Assembly (NCBI GenBank): GCA_945897885.1
Contig: CAMDGU010000004.1
Location: forward strand, 1 to 64,000
Origin: Chitinophaga pinensis
GTDB taxonomy: Bacteria; Bacteroidota; Bacteroidia; NS11-12g; UBA9320
Reading direction: 5' to 3'
Length of the DNA stretch: 64,000 nt
The notes beneath the pieces are model-generated. The model was given only the letters and a program-made list of their open reading frames with translations. It had not been told where the DNA came from and made no database searches. Below, one piece after another: positions 35,544 through 43,769 of this stretch (position 1 is its first letter; each line of letters begins with the position of its first letter). A program made the translations under genes and the position numbers.

Positions 35544-36968
35544 TTAATAAAAATAAAACTGGGTCACCGTCTTTTCACCGCCGGGCGAAACGGTTTCGAT
35601 AATAACCCGGCCTTTGGAGTTTTCTAAAATGCTTATAATTTCCTCAGCAGTTTTATCTTTCTTTTGGTTTACTGAAACAATAATATACCCTTCGCTCAGT
35701 CCCATTTGGGCTATTCGTCCCGCTTTTACGGCCACTACTTTTATACCTGTGGTAATTTTATATAAGTCTTTTTCAACTTTGGTTATAGGTTCAAAATCGG
35801 CTCCTAAATCTTCTGACTTTAATAATTGACGTTTATAAACGGATGTTCCGCCATCTTCATTCACCAGTTCAATGGTACGTTCCAGTTGTTTTCCATCACG
35901 CAATAGAGTAAAGGTGATTTTATCACCCGGGCGGTAGTAAGCCATTTGTTCATCAAACACCGATTTATTTTCAATTTCATGGCCTTCAATTTTTAAAACA
36001 ATATCACTAGCTTCAATAAACTTTTGCGCATCAGGACAGCTTTCTGATACAGAATTTACATACACACCGGTTTCCTGATCTTTGTACTTATCAGCGAGTT
36101 TTCCTTCAATATCTTCTACTGTAAGTCCGCAAAAAGCACGCTGCACAGTTCCATATTCTTTTAGGTCTTTGATAATTTTAGCTACAATTTTTGAAGGAAT
36201 GGCAAACCCATAGCCAATGTAGGAACCTGTTTTGGAAGCAATGGCCGTATTTATTCCTACCAAATTTCCATCCAAATCCACCAAGGCTCCACCACTGTTT
36301 CCGGGGTTAATGGCGGCATCGGTTTGTATAAATGATTCAATAGGAAACTGGTCGCTAACAATGCTAATGTTTCTCCCTTTGGCACTGACAATACCAGCAG
36401 TTACGGTTGAAGTAAGGTTGAACGGGTTTCCAACAGCTACCACCCATTCTCCTATTTTCAGTTGGTCGGAATTGGCAAACTGAATAAAAGGCAAATTTTC
36501 AGCATCAATTTTTAGCAAAGCCAAATCAGAAGAGGCGTGTGAGCCAATCAATGTTGCTTTGAAACTGCGTTTATTTTTATTTAAAACCACTTCAATGGTT
36601 TTGGCACCTTTGATCACGTGATTATTGGTAACAATATACCCATCCTTGGAAATGATAACGCCACTGCCGGTGCTGGCTACTTCACCTATACTGCCAAATG
36701 GATCAAAATCAAAAAACCAGCCCCAGCCACTTTGGCGCTGCACTTCGGAGGTCGTTTTAATAAATACCACACAAGGGGTGACTGTTTCACTGGCTTTCAC
36801 AAAATCCAGACTTGCACCATTGGCCGCCATATAGTTGGCACTTCGGGCTACATTTTGAAATGAATTACTTTCAATAACGCCGTTGTTGGTATTAAATTTT
36901 TGAAAAACCCAGGCTCCGCCAATTCCGCTAAAACCTGCCACAAGTGTTACTAAAAACCATTTTTTCAT
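35544..36968 (-). CDS. HtrA/DegP-family periplasmic serine protease
   Basis: The 474-residue protein has an N-terminal membrane anchor/signal (WFLVTLVAGFSGIGGAWVF) and a trypsin-like domain with an intact catalytic triad: His in YIVTNNHVI, Asp in SSDLALLKID, Ser in NPGNSGGALVD. One clear PDZ domain spans about residues 280-370 (CGLTVEDIEGKL, YRPGDKITFTLLRDGK). A shorter second PDZ-like region ends the protein (KAGRIAQMGLSEGYIIVSVN). It degrades misfolded envelope proteins. Symbols htrA or degP would both be reasonable. It has its own terminator and a possible -7 box upstream. Confidence 0.92.
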   Translation of the reverse strand: MKKWFLVTLVAGFSGIGGAWVFQKFNTNNGVIESNSFQNVARSANYMAANGASLDFVKASETVTPCVVFIKTTSEVQRQSGWGWFFDFDPFGSIGEVASTGSGVIISKDGYIVTNNHVIKGAKTIEVVLNKNKRSFKATLIGSHASSDLALLKIDAENLPFIQFANSDQLKIGEWVVAVGNPFNLTSTVTAGIVSAKGRNISIVSDQFPIESFIQTDAAINPGNSGGALVDLDGNLVGINTAIASKTGSYIGYGFAIPSKIVAKIIKDLKEYGTVQRAFCGLTVEDIEGKLADKYKDQETGVYVNSVSESCPDAQKFIEASDIVLKIEGHEIENKSVFDEQMAYYRPGDKITFTLLRDGKQLERTIELVNEDGGTSVYKRQLLKSEDLGADFEPITKVEKDLYKITTGIKVVAVKAGRIAQMGLSEGYIIVSVNQKKDKTAEEIISILENSKGRVIIETVSPGGEKTVTQFYFY

Positions 36969-36997
36969 TCGTCGTATTTTTTATAAATTTTACTTTG

Positions 36998-37005
36998 CAA
37001 AGTTA
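36998..37005 (-). promoter_or_regulatory. Possible -7 element before the HtrA gene
   Basis: TAACTTTG on the - strand matches TAnnTTTG, about 30 bases before the ATG. No convincing TTG is seen at the usual distance. The gap 36969-37083 also has to hold the promoter of the divergent lipoprotein gene. Confidence 0.3.
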
Positions 37006-37083
37006 ATGCCAATGTGATTTTAAAGGAATTAATTCCGATAAGAAATATTAATATATTGGTCAAAAAATATACCTTCGTTTGAT

Positions 37084-37452
37084 ATGAATTACACGATGAA
37101 CAAAATAATGATTGTTGTATCTTTCTGCCTGTTTTTACTGGTATCATGCGGTGGAAAGACAGAAACAAGTCTTAAAAAAGTTTCGCCAAACGGCAAAGTA
37201 AATATAACTATCGAAGCCAAAAGGTCTTCAGCCATTGAGTCGTGGAAAGTAGATTTGAAAGTAAAAGCGTATAGTTTTAAAGAAGGAAAATTGTCATTTG
37301 AAATTTATGCCAAAGACCTAACCGATGAGAATGTATCGTTTGACTGGAATGATGATACCCATTGCACCATTATTTTTAAACAACAAGATAATACCGAACG
37401 CAAATTTGAACTGATAGCATCCTCTGAACAATTGCAGTTGGCAGAAATGTAA
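37084..37452 (+). CDS. Small lipoprotein, function unknown
   Basis: This is a 122-residue protein with a lipoprotein signal (MIVVSFCLFLLVSCGGK, lipobox LVSC). The mature beta-rich domain has SPNGKVNITIEAKRSSAIESWKVDL and DDTHCTIIFK. It may start at Met5 (37096). It is followed after 2 bases by the RDD-family gene, so the two are likely translated from one message. No function is recognised. Confidence 0.65.
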   Translation: MNYTMNKIMIVVSFCLFLLVSCGGKTETSLKKVSPNGKVNITIEAKRSSAIESWKVDLKVKAYSFKEGKLSFEIYAKDLTDENVSFDWNDDTHCTIIFKQQDNTERKFELIASSEQLQLAEM

Positions 37453-37454
37453 CA

Positions 37455-38186
37455 ATGGCCTCCATCTCCATTACCACCACCCAAAACGTCACCATCGATC
37501 ATACTTTGGCTAATTTTAAGCGAAGAATGGCTGCCTATTTTATTGATGCGCTAATAATAGCTGCCTGGATTATTATTCATTCGGTTATTAATACCGCTAT
37601 TTTTAAAGGCACATCTATGAGTACGATTTATTTTTATGTGATGGTTATTCCTTTTTTTTCGTTTTACACCTTATTAATGGAATATTTTATGAACGGTCAA
37701 ACTCCGGGCAAACGGAGCATGAATATTCGTGTGGTGATGCTTAATGGAAAAGAACCTGCGTTTATTGACTACTTTATCAGGTGGAGTTTAAGGTTTGTTG
37801 AAATTTACCTTTCGAGTGGTGTATTAGCTGCCATTATGATTAATACTACAAATCTTAAGCAACGCATTGCCGATATTATAGCAGGCACTGTGGTGGTTAA
37901 AATTAATGAACAATACGCCGTAACCACGGATGATTTACTTAAAATAAGTTCTCAAAATAATTATGAACCCACTTATCCGGAGGTTGTAATGTTTAAGGAA
38001 TCGGATATGCTAAATATTAAAAAACTGGTAGACCGTTATTCTACTTTTAATAACGAAGCACACAGGCATTTGGTAATTGATGCATGTAATAAATTGTCGT
38101 CAAAAATGGGAGTAACAGTAAAGGAAAAGAAACCTGAATTATTTTTAAAAACCCTAATTAAAGATTATGTAGTGCTTACTCGGTAG
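37455..38186 (+). CDS. RDD-family membrane protein
   Basis: The 243-residue protein has the RDD domain in the N-terminal two thirds, named for its Arg-Asp-Asp motif. Here FKRRMAAYFIDALIIAAWIII, GQTPGKRSMNIRVV and RWSLRFVEIY are visible, with three or four membrane helices and a soluble C-terminal ~70 residues. RDD proteins are poorly understood; some act in ion transport or stress. Neighbours are a small lipoprotein upstream and convergent MscS genes downstream. The C-terminal extension is typical of Bacteroidota members. Confidence 0.85.
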   Translation: MASISITTTQNVTIDHTLANFKRRMAAYFIDALIIAAWIIIHSVINTAIFKGTSMSTIYFYVMVIPFFSFYTLLMEYFMNGQTPGKRSMNIRVVMLNGKEPAFIDYFIRWSLRFVEIYLSSGVLAAIMINTTNLKQRIADIIAGTVVVKINEQYAVTTDDLLKISSQNNYEPTYPEVVMFKESDMLNIKKLVDRYSTFNNEAHRHLVIDACNKLSSKMGVTVKEKKPELFLKTLIKDYVVLTR

Positions 38187-38193
38187 GGTTTTA

Positions 38194-38394
38194 CTATAAC
38201 ACTTTTCGTGCAAAATAAATTCCAAAAAGAAGACCTAGATGAGAAAGTAATAATAGTACAACGGTATTGGTAGGAGAGGATAATTTCAAAAAAAATAAAT
38301 ACCCTATTGCCGTAAATACTAAAAACACCAAAAAGAAAACACCAATTACAGCCAATAAATTCTTCACGCTGTTTTTATTATAATTATTGTGCAA
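38194..38394 (-). CDS. Two-helix small membrane protein next to MscS
   Basis: This 66-residue protein has two predicted membrane helices (LLAVIGVFFLVFLVFTAIGYLFFL and VVLLLLSHLGLLFGIYFA) with a basic N-terminus. Its start overlaps the end of the MscS gene by 11 bases, so translation is probably coupled. It could be an accessory of the channel, but this is inferred from position only. No family is recognised. Confidence 0.5.
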   Translation of the reverse strand: MHNNYNKNSVKNLLAVIGVFFLVFLVFTAIGYLFFLKLSSPTNTVVLLLLSHLGLLFGIYFARKVL

Positions 38395-39199
38395 TCACTG
38401 TGCGTTTTGCAAAATGAATTCCGGCTTCATCAAATCTCTTTTTAATTGAATAATTTAGGTCACAATGCATTTCGTAAGCTTTATCGGGGTCCTCCGAACC
38501 AACCATAGCGCGTAATGTTATTGCTCCGTTATCAATTTTTATAACTCTAATTATTAATTCATCAGATTCTGAATTTTCGCGTTTTAATTCAAGATAATCG
38601 CGATGGTTAATAATTTCTTCCTTCATAATTTTACACGCTTTATCCAAATCACTGTCAATGTCAACAACAAACTCAATTTTCTCTTTTTTTCGCTCGTCGT
38701 TCAAGTGGTAATTAACAATAGTTTCAGAGTTTATTTTTGAGTTTGGTACAATAATGCGATTGTTTTGAATATCTCTAATAACGGTATGTCTGAGTGTTAT
38801 ATCTTCCACGGTTCCTCTGTGCAATACACTTAATTCAATATAATCTCCCACGCGAAAAGGTTTGGAAATAACTATAAAAATTCCGCTAATGATATTAGAA
38901 AATGCCTGTTGCGAAGCCAAAGCTATAATAGCCGCAAAAATACCTGCACCAGCAAATAAAGTAGCTCCCAAGGCCTTTAAACTAGGGATAGAGTAAAAAA
39001 CCAAAGCAAATGCAACACTATAAATAACAAAGGAAATGGTGTTTTTTAAAAAAGTATAATTTGTAGGGTCAACTTTTATTTTTGAACTATTAACCTTTGC
39101 TGCCCTTTTGATAATCCAACGTAAAACTTCGGAAGTAACAAAAGCACCAATTAGAATAATAATGATGGAAATAACCAATTCAATATTTTTATTTCCCAT
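38384..39199 (-). CDS. MscS-family mechanosensitive channel
   Basis: The 271-residue protein has three N-terminal membrane helices, then the pore-lining glycine/alanine-rich helix (ATLFAGAGIFAAIIALASQQAFSNIISGIFIVISKPF) and the beta domain (FRVGDYIELSVLHRGTVEDITLRHTVIRDIQNNRIIVPNSKI) of MscS. It then has a C-terminal alpha/beta domain. It opens under membrane tension to release solutes on osmotic downshock. It follows rfbC by 5 bases and is followed by a tiny membrane protein with overlap, making a three-gene unit. Confidence 0.92.
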   Translation of the reverse strand: MGNKNIELVISIIIILIGAFVTSEVLRWIIKRAAKVNSSKIKVDPTNYTFLKNTISFVIYSVAFALVFYSIPSLKALGATLFAGAGIFAAIIALASQQAFSNIISGIFIVISKPFRVGDYIELSVLHRGTVEDITLRHTVIRDIQNNRIIVPNSKINSETIVNYHLNDERKKEKIEFVVDIDSDLDKACKIMKEEIINHRDYLELKRENSESDELIIRVIKIDNGAITLRAMVGSEDPDKAYEMHCDLNYSIKKRFDEAGIHFAKRTVIAQ

Positions 39200-39204
39200 G
39201 GTAT

Positions 39205-39750
39205 TTAATTAAAAGGTGAGTTAAAATCTTTAAATTTTGGCAACAACAAATCTTTTTCAGAAACTATAGGATTACTTACCTGCCAATTTAACCCAAGTAG
39301 AGGGTCGTTGTAAAGTAAGCCTCCTTCAGAAGATTTATTGTAATAATTGGTACATTTATATTGAAAAATTGTATTGTTTTCCAATACAGAAAAACCATGA
39401 GCAAACCCAGGTGGAACCCACAATTGTTTGAAATTTGAATCTGATAATTCAACCGTGATATTTTGTCCATAAGTAGTGGAGGATTTTCTAATATCAATGA
39501 TAATATCAATTACTTTTCCTCTTGTAACTCTCACTAATTTTCCCTGATCGAATGGTGGAGCCTGAAAATGTAAACCTCTTAAAGTTCGCATTTGTGAAAG
39601 GCTTTGATTATCCTGAACAAATTCAAAATCTATACCATGTTGCTTGAAAAGTTCTTTTGAAAAGCTTTCAAAAAAATGGCCTCGATCATCAATAAATACT
39701 CTAGGGGTAATTAATAATGGGCCTTGTATATTGAATGTTTCTACCTGCAT
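39205..39750 (-). CDS. rfbC: dTDP-4-dehydrorhamnose 3,5-epimerase
   Basis: This 181-residue cupin-fold enzyme has the family motifs FIDDRGHFFESF, LRGLHFQAPPFDQGKLVRVTRGKVIDI (catalytic His in LHFQ), and VPPGFAHGFSVLE. It catalyses the third step from glucose-1-phosphate to dTDP-L-rhamnose. The other rfbA/B/D genes are not nearby; the gene is instead joined to an mscS gene. A flippase-type gene for polysaccharide occurs further on at 59 kb but is unlinked. rmlC is the alternative symbol. The length matches the family. Confidence 0.95.
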   Translation of the reverse strand: MQVETFNIQGPLLITPRVFIDDRGHFFESFSKELFKQHGIDFEFVQDNQSLSQMRTLRGLHFQAPPFDQGKLVRVTRGKVIDIIIDIRKSSTTYGQNITVELSDSNFKQLWVPPGFAHGFSVLENNTIFQYKCTNYYNKSSEGGLLYNDPLLGLNWQVSNPIVSEKDLLLPKFKDFNSPFN

Positions 39751-40051
39751 TATTTTAATGTTGCAAATTTAATAGATGCAATCTAGACTATATAAATAAG
39801 ATTGTGTGATTTTTATGCTATATAAAACTGATGTGATAACTCCAAACCACATAAAAAGTTGCAGTTGATTTTTTCTTGAAGGAATTCAATTCCTTCTGAT
39901 AAAGAAAATATACTTTAGTATATGTTTTCTTAGTTATTTTATATTTAAAATAATTATGTTGCATGAACTGCAAAATTTTAAAACTATTTTTATCGTTTAC
40001 GAGCAATTTTAAATAAAATTTTGAAGTTGGTTTTGTTGGTGCCCTTTTTTG

Positions 40052-40079
40052 CTCCTTTTTTGGGCATGCAAAAAAGGAG
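40052..40079. repeat. Perfect hairpin with 11-base arms in a gene-free region
   Basis: CTCCTTTTTTG and CAAAAAAGGAG flank a six-base loop (ggcatg). The 587-base gap 39751-40337 has no convincing ORF; besides this hairpin it holds the palindrome at 40223-40272. Short ORFs in it (39818-40006, 62 residues) look spurious. The composition (blocks of T6, GGGC, then A-rich) is typical of dispersed Bacteroidota intergenic repeats. Confidence 0.5.
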
Positions 40080-40222
40080 AGAAAAAAATAAGGAATACAT
40101 TATCAGTTGAGTAAGTTCTATCTATAATTAATTTAACGTTCTTTTTATTCACGTTTTTATTTTCAATCATAGGCGTTCATGAATCTTCGATTTCCTTAGA
40201 TGAAAAAGAACCAAAAAATCAA

Positions 40223-40272
40223 GGCAAAACGATGCTTCCAAGCTTAATCCATCGCACCCCCGCCGTTTTGCC
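40223..40272. repeat. Inverted repeat, GGCAAAACG/CGTTTTGCC arms
   Basis: Two 9-base perfect arms, with a 32-base loop, lie in a locally GC-richer block (ATGCTTCCAAGCTTAATCC and CACCCCCGCC inside). The block is unlike the surrounding AT-rich DNA and resembles a dispersed repeat. It lies 65 bases beyond the stop codon of the GNAT gene. Confidence 0.45.
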
Positions 40273-40337
40273 AAGCCCACCGCACCTTAAACCGAAACAT
40301 GTTTAGCAATACATAGACTTTTTAATATTGTTAAACC

Positions 40338-40811
40338 TTAATACCCTTTCTCCATATCATACCTATCAAGCCCCGGGGCATAAGCATCCTTTAAAATTTT
40401 GGTAACCTTAAAGCCCAATTTTTCAAAAAAGCGATAGGAATGTTGGGTAGTATCTAAGGCTATTCCAATTTCAGGGTTTATCAATCGTATTTGATTAATT
40501 CTAAATTCTAAAAATTGGCGGCCAATTCCTTTTTTATGTAAACTGTTTTCAACCATTCCCCATGCCATTCGGGCTTCACCACAATTTTGCGGAATATAAA
40601 AGCCTCCGCAAGCTACCACCAAATTGTCTTGTTCCACCACATAATAATATTCTGATTCGTTGCTTTTATAAGCAATTTCTACATGGTCTTTGGCTGTTAA
40701 CCAATTCTCAAAATCACCCAATTCATGAGGCGCAAAAAAAACAGGCATATTGCTTTTAAAAATTTCAATGCAAGCCTGTCGGTCGGCGGGAGTGTAAGGT
40801 CTGATGAGCAT
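40338..40811 (-). CDS. GNAT-family N-acetyltransferase
   Basis: The protein (157 residues from Met15 of the ORF) has a GNAT fold: an N-terminal MLIRPYTPADRQACIEIFKSNMP, a beta-strand core YYYVVEQDNLVVACGGFYIP, and the acetyl-CoA loop region HKKGIGRQFLEF (a Q/RxxGxG/A variant), ending with an aromatic motif HSYRFFEKLGFKVTKI. The start at 40811 is preferred since a well-formed promoter lies just above and the earlier ORF part is not conserved-looking. Substrate unknown. Confidence 0.85.
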   Translation of the reverse strand: MLIRPYTPADRQACIEIFKSNMPVFFAPHELGDFENWLTAKDHVEIAYKSNESEYYYVVEQDNLVVACGGFYIPQNCGEARMAWGMVENSLHKKGIGRQFLEFRINQIRLINPEIGIALDTTQHSYRFFEKLGFKVTKILKDAYAPGLDRYDMEKGY

Positions 40812-40823
40812 AATAACAATTGC

Positions 40824-40853
40824 CAAAATTACAAATTTAAAAACATCCCCCAA
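40824..40853 (-). promoter_or_regulatory. Bacteroidota-type promoter for the GNAT gene
   Basis: On the - strand TTG-N19-TAATTTTG lies about 13 bases above the ATG at 40811, predicting a very short leader. Part of it overlaps a dispersed GC-rich repeat of CCCCC type. Confidence 0.5.
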
Positions 40854-41036
40854 CCCCCTTCGCTACTTCACCTGCCGCCGCACAGGGGGGAATGTGGCTT
40901 TGACAAAATTTTATCTTAAGTTAAAAGTATTCTGCACCATTTGGTTTATTTGTTAACTCATCTTCAAATCTCCAAATTTCCAAATCAACAAATCTCCAAA
41001 TCTTCAAATTTCCCCATCTCCAAATTTCCAAATCAA
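40843..41036. repeat. Dispersed repeat plus CAAATCTCC-type low-complexity run
   Basis: The block CATCCCCCAACCCCCTT...AGGGGGGAAT (40845-40892) is followed by an AAAATTTTAT stretch, then about 70 bases made of AAATCTCC/AAATTTCC units (40970-41036). The same two components in the same order occur at 14563-14696. The space between the GNAT and M61 genes holds nothing else. Confidence 0.5.
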
Positions 41037-41056
41037 AGTACTATTTTCGCCCTGCC

Positions 41057-42820
41057 ATGAAAAGGCTTACACTTTTAATACTAGTATTAATCACCGCCAC
41101 AGTTATGCAGGGAGAAGTTATTTACAAGGTTTCGTTTCCAAAACCCGAAACCCACTATGTTCATGTTGAAATGGAAATTGAAAAACCCGCCGGAACCTAC
41201 ACCGATTTTATTATGCCGGTATGGACTCCTGGTTCCTATAAGGTAAGGGAGTTTTCGAGAAACGTAGACCATGTGACCGCCAATTCCGATGGGAAAGACC
41301 TTAACGTAGAAAAATTAAATAAAAGTACCTGGCGGGTAAGTTTTAAAAAAGGAATCTCAAAAATTACGTTTAGCTATAAAGTGTATGCATTTGAAATGGG
41401 CGTGAGAACCAGTTACGTAGACCAGTTTCAAGGGTTTTTGCACGGGGTTTCCGTATTTATGTATGCCGATGGATATCAAAAGCAAGCCTGTAAAATTAGC
41501 TTTGCAAAACCTGATAGCTGGAAAAATATTACTGTGGCTTTGCCGGAGGCGGGTAACAATACCTTTGTGGCTGAAAACTATGATTTATTGGCCGATAGCC
41601 CTTTTGCCTTAGGCAACCATGACCTAATACATTTTGAAGTAAAAGGTTTGAAACACCGAGTAGCCATGTTAGGAGAAGGGAATTATGACGCTGAAAAAAT
41701 TAAAACTGATTTTACCAAAATTATAGAAAAGGAAATTTCGATGTTTGGAGAACATCCATCACCTGAGTATGTAGTATTTATACAAAATGTAGAATCGGGC
41801 GGGGGAGGATTAGAACACCTAAACAGCCAAACTTCTGTAATACAGCGCTGGGCTTATAGCAACGAAGCAAAATATAAAAGCTTTTTAGGCTTAATAGCTC
41901 ACGAGTATTTTCACCTTTGGAATGTGAAACGAATTCGACCCATTGAGTTAGGTCCATTTGACTATACACAGGAAAACTATACCAAAATGCTTTGGGTGGC
42001 CGAGGGAATTACCTCGTATTATGATGATTTATTTTTAAAGCGTTGTGATATTTACAAAGAGGAAGAATACTTGGGCATAATAGCCACCGCTATTAATAAA
42101 AATGAAAATTTACCCGGTGCTAAAGTTCAGTCCTTGGACATGAGCAGTTTTGACGCTTGGATTAAGTTTTATAACCCGGATGAAAACAGTGATAATATCA
42201 GTATAAGCTACTATCAGAAGGGTATGTTGGCTAGTTTTATTCTTGATTTGGAAATTATAAAACGTACCAATGGCAAAAAGAAACTTGACGATGTAATGAA
42301 GTATTTGTATACCGAATATTACAAAACAAAAAAGCGTGGTTTTACGGAAGAAGAATTTGCTAAAGCTTTGGAAACCGTTGCCGGTTCATCGTTTGAAACT
42401 TTGTTAAAGGACATGATTTATACCACCAAGCCGCTGTTGTATGATACCTATTTAGGGTATGTAGGTTTGACTTTAAAAAATCAAGCCTCTGCAAAAATGC
42501 CATTAGGAATAAATACCAAATTGGAGAATGGCAAAACCTTGGTAAAGTTTGTGGAAGTAAATCGCCCGGGTTCAAAAGCTGGACTTAGCGTAAACGATGA
42601 AATTATTGCCATAAACGGTTATAGAGTAAATGGTGATATTGATGAATTTACGGCCCGTTTTAAAGAAGGAGTGGAAGCTGAAATGACTGTAAGCCGCATG
42701 GGCAAATTAATTACCATAAAAATTACTCCTGAAAAAGACCCAACATTAAATTACAAGTTGGTAAAAATGGAAAATCTTACCGATGAGCAAAAGGCGTTGT
42801 TTGATTTTTGGAGTAAATAA
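41057..42820 (+). CDS. M61-family metallopeptidase with PDZ domain
   Basis: The 587-residue protein has a signal peptide (LTLLILVLITATVMQG). An N-terminal beta-domain is followed by a catalytic domain with the zinc motif HEYFHLWNVKRIRP and the third ligand glutamate in WVAEGITSYYDDL. A C-terminal PDZ domain follows (PLGINTKLENGKTLVKFVEVNRPGSKAGLSVNDEIIAINGYRV). This is the glycyl aminopeptidase-like M61 family, exported to the envelope. It stands alone and has a dispersed repeat on either side. Substrates in bacteria are poorly defined. Confidence 0.92.
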   Translation: MKRLTLLILVLITATVMQGEVIYKVSFPKPETHYVHVEMEIEKPAGTYTDFIMPVWTPGSYKVREFSRNVDHVTANSDGKDLNVEKLNKSTWRVSFKKGISKITFSYKVYAFEMGVRTSYVDQFQGFLHGVSVFMYADGYQKQACKISFAKPDSWKNITVALPEAGNNTFVAENYDLLADSPFALGNHDLIHFEVKGLKHRVAMLGEGNYDAEKIKTDFTKIIEKEISMFGEHPSPEYVVFIQNVESGGGGLEHLNSQTSVIQRWAYSNEAKYKSFLGLIAHEYFHLWNVKRIRPIELGPFDYTQENYTKMLWVAEGITSYYDDLFLKRCDIYKEEEYLGIIATAINKNENLPGAKVQSLDMSSFDAWIKFYNPDENSDNISISYYQKGMLASFILDLEIIKRTNGKKKLDDVMKYLYTEYYKTKKRGFTEEEFAKALETVAGSSFETLLKDMIYTTKPLLYDTYLGYVGLTLKNQASAKMPLGINTKLENGKTLVKFVEVNRPGSKAGLSVNDEIIAINGYRVNGDIDEFTARFKEGVEAEMTVSRMGKLITIKITPEKDPTLNYKLVKMENLTDEQKALFDFWSK

Positions 42821-42858
42821 ATAATTTGAAAATTTGAAAATGATAAAGGCTGCGAATT

Positions 42859-42920
42859 GTAATTCCGACGATAGGAGGAATCTGGTCAATCTCGGAAATG
42901 TCTCGTTCCTCGACAGGACA
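42859..42920. repeat. Dispersed palindrome, degenerate copy 2
   Basis: The order TGTAATTCCGACGATAGGAG...AATGTCTCGTTCCTCGACAGGACA follows the element at 34346-34411 position by position but the arms now match poorly, so it is an older, decayed copy. It fills most of the 132-base gap between the M61 and DUF2797 genes. Confidence 0.55.
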
Positions 42921-42952
42921 AACAAAAAATAATAAAACAATTATTACCCTAA

Positions 42953-43765
42953 ATGAAACTCACAGGAAATATTAGAAAAATGAAATCAGCATTGACAGAT
43001 TTGGTGCAATACCAGTTGCCTTTGTATGATATATTAGAACCAAACCTTTATATCCCGCTTAATGAATTAATAGGACAAAATATTCGGTTAACTTTTGAAA
43101 ATGCCATCCATTGTGTGGTAACCGGAAAAAAAATAAACAAAGTGTTTGGGGAGGGGATGAGTTACGATGCGTTTATGAATTCACCTGAGGCATCGCCCAG
43201 TATTATAAGGCCTGAATTAAGCCGTATTCATGAAGGAATAGCCTTGCGCGATTATGATTGGGAAATGGCTCATCACATGCAACCACATTATGCCTATATA
43301 AGCAATACCAGTGGTTTAAAAGTGGGGGTAACCCGAACCACACAAGTTCCTACCCGATGGATTGATCAAGGGGCAAGTCAGGCTATAGTAATAGCTGAAA
43401 CACCTTATAGGCAAGCGGCAGGATTAATAGAAATAGCCTTAAAAAATCATTTGGCAGATAAAACCAATTGGCAAAAAATGCTGAAAGGCGAAGGGGAGCA
43501 ATTGGATTTAAGAGAACAAAAAAATCATTTTACAGAGTTTTTGCCTGAGGAATTAAAACAATGGATAAAAGCGGACTCAGAAGAAATGCTAATAAAATAC
43601 CCGGTTCTTAGTTACCCTGAAAAGGTTAAAAGCTTAAAATTAGACACCATGCCCGAAATAGAAGGCATACTTACCGGAATAAAAGGGCAATATTGGATGA
43701 TTGACAATGGTTCGGTTATCAATATTCGCAGCCATGCAGGCTATCGGGTCTCGCTGGAGTTTTAA
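42953..43765 (+). CDS. DUF2797-family protein lacking its usual zinc cysteines
   Basis: The 270-residue protein matches DUF2797 in its second half (YAYISNTSGLKVGVTRTTQVPTRWIDQGASQAIVIAETPYRQAAGLIEIAL, DKTNWQKML). In many members the first half has several CxxC-type pairs; here that part (CVVTGKKINKVFGEGMSYD) keeps only one cysteine. So either a cysteine-free branch of the family or loss of the metal site. Function unknown; a GIY-YIG-like fold has been suggested for such GLKVGVTR-type proteins, but I cannot confirm it. Starts 132 bases after the M61 gene. Confidence 0.8.
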   Translation: MKLTGNIRKMKSALTDLVQYQLPLYDILEPNLYIPLNELIGQNIRLTFENAIHCVVTGKKINKVFGEGMSYDAFMNSPEASPSIIRPELSRIHEGIALRDYDWEMAHHMQPHYAYISNTSGLKVGVTRTTQVPTRWIDQGASQAIVIAETPYRQAAGLIEIALKNHLADKTNWQKMLKGEGEQLDLREQKNHFTEFLPEELKQWIKADSEEMLIKYPVLSYPEKVKSLKLDTMPEIEGILTGIKGQYWMIDNGSVINIRSHAGYRVSLEF

Positions 43766-43769
43766 AAAT

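Noticed and set aside
36998-37083. TACCTTCG/CTTCGTTTGATATG motif seen before 37084 and near 13040 as a promoter
   Set aside because: It deviates from TAnnTTTG and no gene follows at 13040, so the likeness may be chance.
39818-40006. 62-residue ORF on the - strand in the long gap after rfbC
   Set aside because: AT-rich, no signal peptide or motif, in a region of dispersed repeats; looks like chance.
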